Shown here: one piece after another, positions 1 to 9,200 of the stretch
Position numbering within the stretch: position 1 is the stretch's first letter
How the letters are laid out: each line of letters opens with the position of its first letter
Translations under genes and position numbers: made by a program
DNA from: Perkinsela sp. pyNocScin1
Taxonomy: Eukaryota; Euglenozoa; Kinetoplastea; Prokinetoplastida; Perkinselidae
Reading direction: 5' to 3'
Assembly (NCBI GenBank): GCA_964019655.1
Contig: CAXHTR010000001.1
Span: forward strand, 1,488,001-1,552,000
DNA: 64,000 nucleotides
Notes under the pieces: generated by a model
Seen by the model: only the letters and a program-made list of their open reading frames with translations
Told to the model about the DNA's origin: nothing
Database searches by the model: none

Positions 1-341
1 CATGAATTCGATAAAACCATTCCAATTGTGCATTATCTCACCGATGCGTCGGCCACTGCACTTGTAGTCTGAATTTTTAATTTCAGACTGTATCTGAGAT
101 ATCTTTTCTTTGCCTTCAACCAAAGTCACTTCCCCAAGTAAACCTGAATTCATAGGCTCACGAAAGTATGGAGGTTGTAAAAACTGTCCAAACTCTTTTG
201 CAATCTGAATAAGGGTTGATGTATTATAATATAACAAATCTCCACATTTTCCCACAGATACAGCAACATGCTTGATACTGATTGGGTCATTCGTGATAGC
301 ATCTATGCGAGCAACATTGTCCCTATCATCTAGTTTCTTCA
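1..341 (-). CDS. Unidentified protein, N-terminal part only (runs off the window)
   Basis: An open frame on the minus strand begins at an ATG at 341 and continues without a stop to the window edge, giving 113 residues of the N-terminus. An in-frame stop lies a short way upstream and no other in-frame ATG precedes this one, so the start is well supported. The translation begins MKKLDDRDNVARIDAI and contains LLYYNTSTLIQIAKEFG. It is soluble-looking, with no signal peptide or membrane segment. I do not recognise the family. It is divergent from the BCD1-like gene, separated by about 150 bp that presumably hold both promoters. The amino-acid composition and codon pattern look like real coding sequence. 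Confidence 0.6.
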
Positions 342-493
342 TGTCTTCGAAATGCTTTTCTTTTCTGCGAAAGCTGACGAACGGATAAGATTGAATTTAA
401 AATAATCATTAAAAAATACACTATGTGTGCATCTTTAATCAATTTTAAATCACAATTTATTCAACCTTACGCAATCTTTCTGTGCTATAAATC

Positions 494-2044
494 ATGAAAA
501 AGCACTGCAGACAAAATGCAGACTCTCATACATTTGCTTCGGGTTATGAAAATGAATGGAATGAGCGCTCAGAGGATCTGCTGACTGAAGAAGACAGTCA
601 TCGAATCGCAGAAGTTCTCAGTGCAATCAAGAAAGATAACACAGGCATCACTCAGGAGCCTTTCTACACAGAACCGCAGCAATATGAAGAAGTCGGTACG
701 TGTGGTTTCGAAAGCACGAGCAACTCAACAAAGACGCATCAAGGGTGTGATCTCTGCTCTTGTACGGCAGCCTATACATGTCCCAGATGTCTGAGAAATA
801 CCTGCTCCCTGAAGTGCTTGCAGGAGCACAAAACTAAGTACTCCTGCGATGGACAAAAACAATTTCAGCACTTACAACACGCAAAAGATTTTACAAGCTC
901 CTGTCTGAGATCTGACATTGCTTTCTTCAACCGTGCGCAGCGAGTGGCGGAGAACTCTCGAAGGGCTGTAGCACCTGAAAAAAGGTACGATCACAGAGAC
1001 TTATCTCCTGAGCTTATAAGCTTAAGCAAAAATGCGCGTAAAAATGGCATCGTTCTACAAATTCTATCGAAGGGCATGTCGAAGAGGAGCAAAAATACTA
1101 GCAGATTCTCAGTGATTGATGATTCGATTATTTGGAAAGTTGAATTTCGGGTTTATTTTAAGCCATTTTGCGAAAATCAGGGCTTTACGATATCTGTAGA
1201 TTGGGCACATGAAGAGTATATGCTTAAAGAAATTTTTGAGCATTCCTGGCAAACTAACCCAAGCCTTGAGAAGCATGAGATACAAAAGGGCTACAACCAG
1301 GCTTGTTCATGGGTAGAAGACCAAAGCAGCAAGACTTCTGGCCCATTTCCGTCACCCTCTAGCATTTCGCATGAAAAACAAGTGGCTGCTGATGAAACGA
1401 TTGAGGTTCGTTCGATTGAGAATATGTATAATGGCAAAAACAATGATGAATTTCAAGAGAATGGTGATAATTCGAACTTTATGTGCAGTGGCGACACCAA
1501 AGTTATGCTTGAGAAATTCCTTGAAGAATCGCAAGGAGAGTATGAAATGCTTTGCAAAGCTGAGCGTATGGGCTCTGTAAAAGCCTATTTCAAACTGAAT
1601 AAAAGCGAACCTCTGGCAACTAACCTACGAACTGTATTCTTTCTCGTCGAGTACCCAACGATCATTGTGATTCATCGAAATGATTTGGATAAATTTCCTC
1701 TAATTTCTGCGGAGCAAAGTCGTACGCTAAGGGAAAGTTTTCGAAAGCAGAAGCGCACAAAGCATGACCCGCAAGATATCATCAAAAGAGTACGTGACAC
1801 TGCCTCCAGATCACGCAATGATTCGAATCTCCCCTGCGGTAAATTTCTTCGTGGAAAATGCTCTCTCGGTGAAAACTGTCCTCGAAAGCATTATAAAGCG
1901 GACGAACTTCCAATGTGTCGCAGTGTGATGAAGGGTCTTGTGTGCAAGCTAGGCGAACGGTGCCTTTACAGTCATGATCCCCGTAGAGCCCCTGCATCAA
2001 GCTATTTTAAAGTAATGAATGGCAACACAAAGTACCACTCTTAG
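494..2044 (+). CDS. BCD1: BCD1/ZNHIT6-like box C/D snoRNP assembly factor with C-terminal CCCH fingers
   Basis: 516 residues. A zf-HIT treble-clef finger lies near residues 86-118 (CDLCSCTAAYTCPRC and the following Cys/His pairs). A BCD1 core follows: the strand around IIWKVEFRVYF (near 213-225), preceded by LSKGMSKRSKN, and then YEMLCKAERMG, SEPLATNLRTV and LVEYPTIIVIH near residues 350-398. In other eukaryotes BCD1 stabilises box C/D snoRNAs during snoRNP assembly in the nucleus, so a role in rRNA 2'-O-methylation guide RNP assembly is expected. The C-terminus adds two tandem CCCH zinc fingers (Cys-X7-Cys-X5-Cys-X3-His and Cys-X8-Cys-X5-Cys-X3-His, about residues 452-496). I do not know these from human or yeast BCD1. 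The family call comes from motif order; the extra RNA-binding role is inference. Confidence 0.85.
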   Translation: MKKHCRQNADSHTFASGYENEWNERSEDLLTEEDSHRIAEVLSAIKKDNTGITQEPFYTEPQQYEEVGTCGFESTSNSTKTHQGCDLCSCTAAYTCPRCLRNTCSLKCLQEHKTKYSCDGQKQFQHLQHAKDFTSSCLRSDIAFFNRAQRVAENSRRAVAPEKRYDHRDLSPELISLSKNARKNGIVLQILSKGMSKRSKNTSRFSVIDDSIIWKVEFRVYFKPFCENQGFTISVDWAHEEYMLKEIFEHSWQTNPSLEKHEIQKGYNQACSWVEDQSSKTSGPFPSPSSISHEKQVAADETIEVRSIENMYNGKNNDEFQENGDNSNFMCSGDTKVMLEKFLEESQGEYEMLCKAERMGSVKAYFKLNKSEPLATNLRTVFFLVEYPTIIVIHRNDLDKFPLISAEQSRTLRESFRKQKRTKHDPQDIIKRVRDTASRSRNDSNLPCGKFLRGKCSLGENCPRKHYKADELPMCRSVMKGLVCKLGERCLYSHDPRRAPASSYFKVMNGNTKYHS

Positions 2045-2117
2045 AGCGAGATTCTATTTCAATGTATGCTGATGGAAGCCCTTCATTGTACATTTTTTAA
2101 AAACGCTCAGCACCCAT

Positions 2118-3176
2118 ATGCATTTTGTTGAAATTTTTACCTCGCTCATGATCCGCATAAATCGGCCTGTACCACATTCATCAAGAGTGCTTTCTGGACT
2201 ACCTGCGAAAGCTCTTCGGTGTATTGTATCCACGTCAAACGGGAATGAAGTGACCTCACCGTATGAAAATTTGAGCAGTGAAGATTTCGCCAAGATTGAA
2301 TCGAAAATTATTGATAAAACTGAGCGGGAAGAGTCAATATTGAATCGAGATAACCTTTTTCAAATGGACGTATCATCAGGTCCAGTACATGATATACGCA
2401 AGGGAAGCAAAATATTTTGGCGAACTGTCCAAATTGTCCAATCCGATCGCAAGAATCATGCAGGAGATCAGCCATTCTATGAAATTCAGCTTGATGGTAG
2501 GCGCGTACGGGCGTTTGAGGGAAAGAACAACCAGAACATACTTTTACCCTCGAAGGACTACGCATACGCTGTTGCCCGTGAATGGGCTACACAAGCAAGA
2601 TGTTTGAATCAGACACTCATGCCGATGAGTGATATCGCGTCAGCAGCTTCGTATCACGTCAACCATACGGGCATTCCACCACGAATCGAGTACCTTGTTT
2701 CCTTCCTACGCAATGACAACACGTTTTACAGAGCACCTAAGCTGGAAAAGGAGCAAGATGCGAGGTACGGGCCTATTCACGCCTGGTTTGAAGAAACATT
2801 TGGTGTAAAAAAGCTTCCAAGGATTGAAAATATAAAATACTCTAACTTACCAGAAGAAACTGCTGAAAAAATTCAAGGAGTTCTGACAGAGCTTGAACTC
2901 AACACATATCAAATAATCGCGCTTTGTGTGCTCTGCCAGTACACATCATCTCTGATTCTACCCTTGGCTCATTTGTTCACGAGCGGAAAACTGATATCTA
3001 TGCAAGATCTTATTACAATAAGCAATTTAGAAGAAAAGTTCAACGTGGGTCAGCATGGATCAGTGGAGGGCTATCATGATTTTCGGGAAAAGGAGGCGAA
3101 GTTGAAAATTTCTGCAGCAGTGTGTGTTTGGAAGCTTACAAGCGGTCTCTCGACAAACTTCTGCATTCCCGAATAG
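2118..3176 (+). CDS. ATP12: ATP12-like mitochondrial F1-ATPase assembly chaperone
   Basis: 352 residues. The region from FWRTVQIV through FYEIQLDGRRVRA and ILLPSKDYAYAVAREWATQ to LMPMSDIASAA is the hallmark N-terminal block of the ATP12 family (ATPAF2). In mitochondria, ATP12 binds the F1 alpha subunit before assembly of the alpha3-beta3 hexamer. The residues before about 95 are poorly conserved, as expected for a mitochondrial presequence plus linker, and an alternative start at the second Met (MIRINRPVPHSS) would give a more presequence-like N-terminus. The C-terminal helical part (QIIALCVLCQYTSSL, then FREKEAKLKISAAVC) also fits. Length is slightly above the yeast and human proteins. It is convergent with the cyclophilin gene. 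Confidence 0.87.
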   Translation: MHFVEIFTSLMIRINRPVPHSSRVLSGLPAKALRCIVSTSNGNEVTSPYENLSSEDFAKIESKIIDKTEREESILNRDNLFQMDVSSGPVHDIRKGSKIFWRTVQIVQSDRKNHAGDQPFYEIQLDGRRVRAFEGKNNQNILLPSKDYAYAVAREWATQARCLNQTLMPMSDIASAASYHVNHTGIPPRIEYLVSFLRNDNTFYRAPKLEKEQDARYGPIHAWFEETFGVKKLPRIENIKYSNLPEETAEKIQGVLTELELNTYQIIALCVLCQYTSSLILPLAHLFTSGKLISMQDLITISNLEEKFNVGQHGSVEGYHDFREKEAKLKISAAVCVWKLTSGLSTNFCIPE

Positions 3177-3470
3177 TGCCAATAGATAGCCAAAAGTGTT
3201 CACAGTAAATTCGCTCATTCTTTTTTCTTTGCTACATAGACGAGTGTGAGAGAGCCATTTTATTCATATCCGCGCATATTTTATACTTAAAATGTTTGCA
3301 TACTGAATCTTGAAACAGGTTCTACCTGTGCTTCAATTAGCTATCTATATAGATGGAACTCTAAGTCAGCATGAATACGCCTTAATACAATACTAATCAA
3401 ACAAAATTGAAGGGTACAATTACGTTGGAAAGGAATTTTGAAAGGAACATGAAATTATACGCGTTCCATT

Positions 3471-4217
3471 TCATGTCTCAGTAACATTTTTCTCTATGTA
3501 AACTGAGTCGTGCGAAGATGAACATACATTTTGAAGAGCGTGTTGCGGAGGTTGCAAGTACCAATCTGGGCGATCAAGGGCAACGGGACGGTTCTCGGCC
3601 GTGCCCGACTGGCCACACTCAGCAACCCATGATCTTTTTAAGGGTACGCCACAATGTGTTCCAATACTGTTGAGCTTTTTGAGAACGTGTATGCCTCGTA
3701 CTACTTGCCCGAACACGACATAGCGCTTGTTCAAATAAAAGTTATCCTTTAAATTAAAGAAGAACTGCGAGCCATTTCTGTTAGGTCCATCATGTGCCAT
3801 AGCGATCGTGCCTGCCTTATGAGTTCCGGCCTTTCCGTTGAAAGACTCATCGAAGAAGGTATATCCGAAGATGGAGCTGTTCCCACGACCATCATGACAA
3901 AGAATATCTCCTCCCTGAACTATGAAATTCTTAATTATCCGATGAAAAGGTACGCCCTTGTAATGCAGCTGACACTCACTTTTTCCAGGTTTCCACGTAT
4001 TTTTGAGAGTGCCTCGCTCTCCAGTACAAAGAGATCTAAAGTTCTCACACGTTTTTGGGGCAACATCTGAAAATAGCTCGATTTCTATGCGACCGGTACT
4101 TTCTCTGTCTATTGTGACATCAAAATAAACCACAGGATTTTCTGCGACAATAGAGAACGGTGCACACACAAGTCTGTCCATAATTGCTATGCATTTTTTG
4201 TAGCTCCGGTGAAGCAT
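3471..4217 (-). CDS. Divergent cyclophilin-type peptidyl-prolyl isomerase
   Basis: 248 residues with a complete cyclophilin domain from about residue 27 to 205. The active-site strand is HRIIKNFIVQGGD, matching Arg55, Phe60 and Gln63 of human CypA, and NRNGSQFFF retains the Phe113 position. The Trp121 position of CypA is Tyr (NFYLNKRYVVFG) and His126 is Tyr; both line the cyclosporin pocket, so reduced cyclosporin binding is likely. The loop between CTGERG and LHYKG is several residues longer than in CypA. Prolyl isomerase activity is probable because the catalytic Arg is present. The tail after the domain is about 40 residues and has no recognised motif. The first 25 residues are not conserved, so a later start is possible. 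A second, canonical CypA is encoded at 22002. Confidence 0.92.
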   Translation of the reverse strand: MLHRSYKKCIAIMDRLVCAPFSIVAENPVVYFDVTIDRESTGRIEIELFSDVAPKTCENFRSLCTGERGTLKNTWKPGKSECQLHYKGVPFHRIIKNFIVQGGDILCHDGRGNSSIFGYTFFDESFNGKAGTHKAGTIAMAHDGPNRNGSQFFFNLKDNFYLNKRYVVFGQVVRGIHVLKKLNSIGTHCGVPLKRSWVAECGQSGTAENRPVALDRPDWYLQPPQHALQNVCSSSHDSVYIEKNVTET

Positions 4218-4330
4218 TGGGATTATTAAACATTGATTTAGGGCTATTGGGTCAATGCACAGGGCATAAATCTATTTCATCTTCAAATCTCTCCTTGCCT
4301 GTTTGGGTCATGCTCCGAATAAAGTGATAC

Positions 4331-6031
4331 ATGACCTGGTTAGGCAGGATTTTTATCAAAAGCTCTATGAGATACACGAAAATGCTTAATATGGAGAATC
4401 ACACGCATACTTTAATTGTCTCTGAAAATATTTGTACAATCACAATGGTACACAAGGTAGCAAAGGTGAAATCGCGTGCAATAGCGTACCTTTTCTCCGG
4501 GCAAGGTACACAAAAGCTGAATATGGGAGGGAGTATCCTTCAACGAGCGAGTCGATCAAGTAAATTTTCGAAGAGGTGGGATGAAGCTCGCGAATATCTC
4601 AACGATACATTTGCATTCGATTTAAATTATGTGACAAAAGATAATCCCATACAGCTAACTTGTCGCTTAGAAGCGAATGCGCGCAAAGAGAACATATCTC
4701 ATGCTAGTGGGATTCTGAATTTTACTCCTTTTACCCAAGTTGCTCTGTTGACGTATCACGTAGCAACCTTTGACATGCAGCGCGAGTGTATTGAGGAAGG
4801 CACATTGATCGCAGGACACTCTCTAGGAGAAATTTCTGCTTTAGCTGCTCTAGGTGTAATCCCGTTTCGTCACGCTCTTGAACTGGTATTCAAAAGAGGG
4901 CTCCTGATGAGCTCATGTACAAAGCAAAACTTTCAGGCAAAGTCGCATTTTCTCACATACATTGCCAATCCGGAGAGATGTGGAATATCAGAAAAGCTTT
5001 TTTTTACAATTATTGAAGTTATTGCTGAACCTTTGTCGAAGCAGCGAGGAGAATTTCTGGAAATAACTGCACATAATGTTTATGGTCACCAATACGTTGT
5101 TTCTGGCTCCAGAGTAGCACTATCCGTACTGGGGAATATACTGAGCCCTGAGTGGCGACGTTCCTTTTTTACCAGCCTGCGACACAACCGCGATGCTCCA
5201 TTGAACAGAAAAGATACATATGTAGATGCAGACACGGGTGATTTTGTGCAAATCGTGCAAACTGCTCTTATGCAAGCTGATGTGAACCTCAAGCTGATGC
5301 CTGATCTGGATTTTCAATTTCGATCCATGATAGAGAAAGAAACATACATCACAGGGTCCATTCGAATGGCCAAAAAGATACATAGACATAACGGTATGCT
5401 CATGCCGAGAAATCGGGAGCTTGACAACGAACAAAAAATTCTTTTCACGGACTCTCTTGATCATAGCATGGGCTTGAATGATTATTCCTCTGACGGTCTC
5501 CGGAAAAGGCCATGGTTCCTACCTATAGAGCATGCGGAAATTCCTTTTCACTCTAGTATACTCAATAGAGTAGTACATGACTGGGACGAAACTCTCTCAA
5601 AATTGCTTCCAGAAGAAGAAGAAGCGTACACAATTCTGGACAAGGTTAAATTCATACCAAATATCTTAGGGGTGCCTCTTCGAAGAGATAAAAGCGTACA
5701 TAATTTGCTGCATGAAGCCATGCATCTGGATAATATCGGAGAGACATGGACCACGTGTCGATCAGGGTACCCTCCTTTTAGTTACAGCACCCCTTCTATG
5801 AAGTACCCTGACATGGTACATAGCACATTACTGAAACATCTTACGTTTGCTGTGCAGTGGTCAGATACCCTGAGAAATCTTACTCACGTGCCTGATCCTT
5901 CTTCTCTTCTTGTGTTTGAGATTAGTCCAACGCGGCTCTTCGAACGAATGGTACGATTGCAAGCCAAGGTTGAAGATAAAATGCCGATAAGCGTATCTAA
6001 CGCTGAAGAACTCATTCTGCAACGGCTCTGA
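4331..6031 (+). CDS. Stand-alone malonyl/acyl transferase resembling the MPT domain of fungal-type FAS beta
   Basis: 566 residues. The acyltransferase fold is marked by LFSGQGTQ (near 54-61), the nucleophile elbow GHSLGEISALAALG with its catalytic Ser, and the catalytic His in EIPFHSSIL. Three segments resemble the malonyl/palmitoyl transferase domain of fungal FAS beta more than bacterial FabD: GILNFTPFTQVALL before the elbow, EITAHNVYGHQYVVSGS, and VKFIPNILGVPL after the His. The protein therefore probably loads malonyl groups onto an acyl carrier protein or onto CoA. It ends soon after this domain, so it is not part of a giant synthase here. The first 40 or so residues (several Met codons; MVHKVAKVKSRA is a plausible later start) could be a targeting peptide. 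Compartment and partner ACP are unknown. Confidence 0.75.
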   Translation: MTWLGRIFIKSSMRYTKMLNMENHTHTLIVSENICTITMVHKVAKVKSRAIAYLFSGQGTQKLNMGGSILQRASRSSKFSKRWDEAREYLNDTFAFDLNYVTKDNPIQLTCRLEANARKENISHASGILNFTPFTQVALLTYHVATFDMQRECIEEGTLIAGHSLGEISALAALGVIPFRHALELVFKRGLLMSSCTKQNFQAKSHFLTYIANPERCGISEKLFFTIIEVIAEPLSKQRGEFLEITAHNVYGHQYVVSGSRVALSVLGNILSPEWRRSFFTSLRHNRDAPLNRKDTYVDADTGDFVQIVQTALMQADVNLKLMPDLDFQFRSMIEKETYITGSIRMAKKIHRHNGMLMPRNRELDNEQKILFTDSLDHSMGLNDYSSDGLRKRPWFLPIEHAEIPFHSSILNRVVHDWDETLSKLLPEEEEAYTILDKVKFIPNILGVPLRRDKSVHNLLHEAMHLDNIGETWTTCRSGYPPFSYSTPSMKYPDMVHSTLLKHLTFAVQWSDTLRNLTHVPDPSSLLVFEISPTRLFERMVRLQAKVEDKMPISVSNAEELILQRL

Positions 6032-6204
6032 CATCAACGAATTTGGACACTTCCAAGAAATGCGCTGTGTAGCTACATGAACAATGAAAGTGTTACTTTG
6101 TTTCGTCTTTTTTACATTGTTTTCGAAAAGCATAAACAATTCTTCAGCAATTAATCAATACAATGGCTGCGATAAGGTGAGAATTTTTGAATGCCGAAGA
6201 AAAC

Positions 6205-9200
6205 CTAATTTTTATAAAATGTGATTGTAAGAGTGATGCCTTTTTCGTAGAACGGGAAGCTTTCCCGAACATTTTCGCTGCCTATACCTTCATTTAGAAT
6301 TTTCGCATTAAGCTTATTTTCAATTTCCTCCCGATCGCTTTGCAAGACAGTCTCAATCCAATTGCATAAGTTTCCTAGCTCTGTCATATCCGTTTGCGAA
6401 GCTTCTACAATTGTACATTGAGCGACAGCATCTTGCACTTGCTCGATAAGTGCGTCAGTGGCACGAGTACTTAGTTTGAAATGGATATGAATCTTATCCG
6501 CCGGAGTAAAGTTATATTTTTTTCTCAGCTGCTGAACTTGTGCCACAAAGTGCCGGCATACTGTTTTTCGCTGAAGGCTCTCGTTATTTCTATAATTTGT
6601 GTTCAGGAAGAGAATAAAAGGCCCTATTTGAATGGACTGGAAATCCTCTTTTTTAGATCCGAATTTTTGACTAAAAGCTTCGTCTGCTACGTTCTTGTCT
6701 AAAGAATAAAGAATGTTCACGTCATCCTTTGAGAGCTCAACACCTATGCCTGGAAGAACGAGAGCGGTATCGCTGCGGTCCTCTGTTCCTGTGATCCACT
6801 TCTGAATTTCTACCTGCTCCATGCTCTTTAACGCAGCAACCACCAGCTTGATCTTGTCCTTCATTTTTCTACCAAGCGATCGTAAGTTCGGCTGAAGTGT
6901 CATGCTACAAATATCACAAACGCTGGCTGTTTCGACTGTGAGAACATTTATTTCTTCCATCATGTATTTCACTACATCCTGTTTGAGGATTGTTCGCGAC
7001 ACATCGAGCGATGGGTGTGCCACTATGACAGACTGGAGTGGTGTCTTCAGAGGGATCTTTTGTTGATCGCGAAGTGTGCGTACACCTTCAATTATAAGGC
7101 GCATATGAGAAAAAGTTTCTTCGAGAGTAACATCCTTCAAAGAAGCTTTCGAATACGGTAAGATACAGAAGTGCACGCTTTTCTGGTTTAAGTCCTCTGG
7201 GAGCAAGGGGCGGAGCACAGCGTACGCGAACTCTGCTATGAATGGAGCGAATGCAGAAATGAGAACGGCGAAATTATAGAGAACATACAGGAGGCTGCGG
7301 AGAGACCGAAGTTGATCTTCAGATCCTGAATGCCCTTTCATTCTCCCGCGGTTCATCCGGACGTAGAAGTTCGTAAGCAGGGGCAGAAATGAGAAAATTC
7401 TGCTTGGAATAGCGTACAAATGGTATTTAGCCATATTGCAGTGCACATCATCTAGAAGTGATTGAACTTCGCTAACAATCCAGCGGTCCATGATATTACC
7501 GCTTATGTCCATTCCAGATTCTGCGGTAAACGCTGGAGACAGTGCTTCTTTAAAAGATTTAAAGACCTTTGAAGGATCCCCGCTCTCGGAATGCTTGGGT
7601 GAATCAGACTCATCCCTCAAATATCTATTGACATTTTGAGAAAAGAATTTGAGCGCATTCATCAGGGGAAGGAGAACATCCTTGACAACTTCTCGAACTC
7701 CATCTACATTAAACCGCAAGGGCTCTGCACGAACGACGTTGCTATTCATAAAGAATATGCGAAGAGCGTCTGCACCGTGCTCTTCGAGAACTTCACTCGG
7801 ATCGGGGTAATTTTTGAGCTTTTTGGACATTTTGCGCCCATCGTTTGCAAGTACAAGACCATTGACAATAACATTCTTGAATGGAATCGCATCGAAACAA
7901 GCTGCTCCTAGAACGAGAAGGGTGTAAAACCAACCACGCGTTTGATCTAACCCCTCGGCAATGAAGTTTGCAGGGAAATGTGATGAAAGAAACGTTTTTT
8001 CGGCATCTTTCTGATCTAGCCCATAGCTAAAGGGATAATGACGATGCGCATATGGCATGCATCCACTCTCAAACCAGCAGTCGAAAACCTCTGCAACGCG
8101 CTCTAGTGGTGGGTAGGCATCGCCCCTCGGATCTAAAACCACAATGTCATCGATTTTGTGCCTGTGCAGGTCATTGATTTGAGCACCTTGTAGACTTGAC
8201 AATTGACCATCAGTAGTTCGCCTGAAGCCTTTTTCTTTGAGCTCTGCAGTGCTCCCAATGATAACAATAGAGCACCCGTCTGTACTTTTCCATATTGGCA
8301 GTGGTGTGCCCCAGAAGCGGCTTCGGCTGATTGCCCAATCTTTTCCTTTGGTCGACTTTTGATCTTCTCCGTCATCCGCGCCTACTCCCTTGATCCAGTT
8401 GACAAATCGCTTTTCACACACGTAGCTGGGAACCCAACGGCTATTTTCTGTCACAAGCTGTACCATTCGGTCACGCAAAGCGTCAATTTTCACAAACCAT
8501 GAGCTGACTGCTTTGTAAATTAGAGGCACTTCACTTCGCCAGCAGAAAGGATACGAATGCACAATTGTTCCTTTGGCCAAAAGGGTACCATTCTCTTTCA
8601 AGTGTGCAAGAATAGCGCTTTCTGTGCTCTTCTCCTTAACATGCGCTCTCTCAAACTTAGTGTCTCCGATAAACTCTGTGTAAAATCCATTTTCATCGAT
8701 TGGACAGAGATAGGGAAGAAGGCTCATCGTAGACTGTGAATTCTCGCCATCGATCGATATCAACCCATTGTCTGTGCATACCCGGTAATCATCTTCGCCG
8801 AAGCAAGGCGCACAGTGGACGATGCCCGTACCGGCAGAAGATGAGACATAGCTGTCCCCTAAGACGACGAACCCTTTTTGCATGCTCTTTTTCTCAGAAG
8901 AAATTATTTGATTCATTTCATGAAAAAGTTTTGTGAACAACGGGCGATACTGTACGCCAACTAGATCACTTCCTTTTAACTTTGCTTGGATGGTGTATTT
9001 ACCTTGTTCTTCTCCTTTTTGCTTCATCATAGAGAGAAAGAAGTCGTTTCGGCATTCTGCAACTAAAAACTTTCGGGAAGATCCCTGCTTAAGATGTTCA
9101 ATTAGAATATAGTCCATCTCGGGATTAACAACGAGTGCATAATTTGCTGGTAATGTCCACGGTGTTGTTGTCCATGCTACAAGCTGGGCATTCATCAGAA

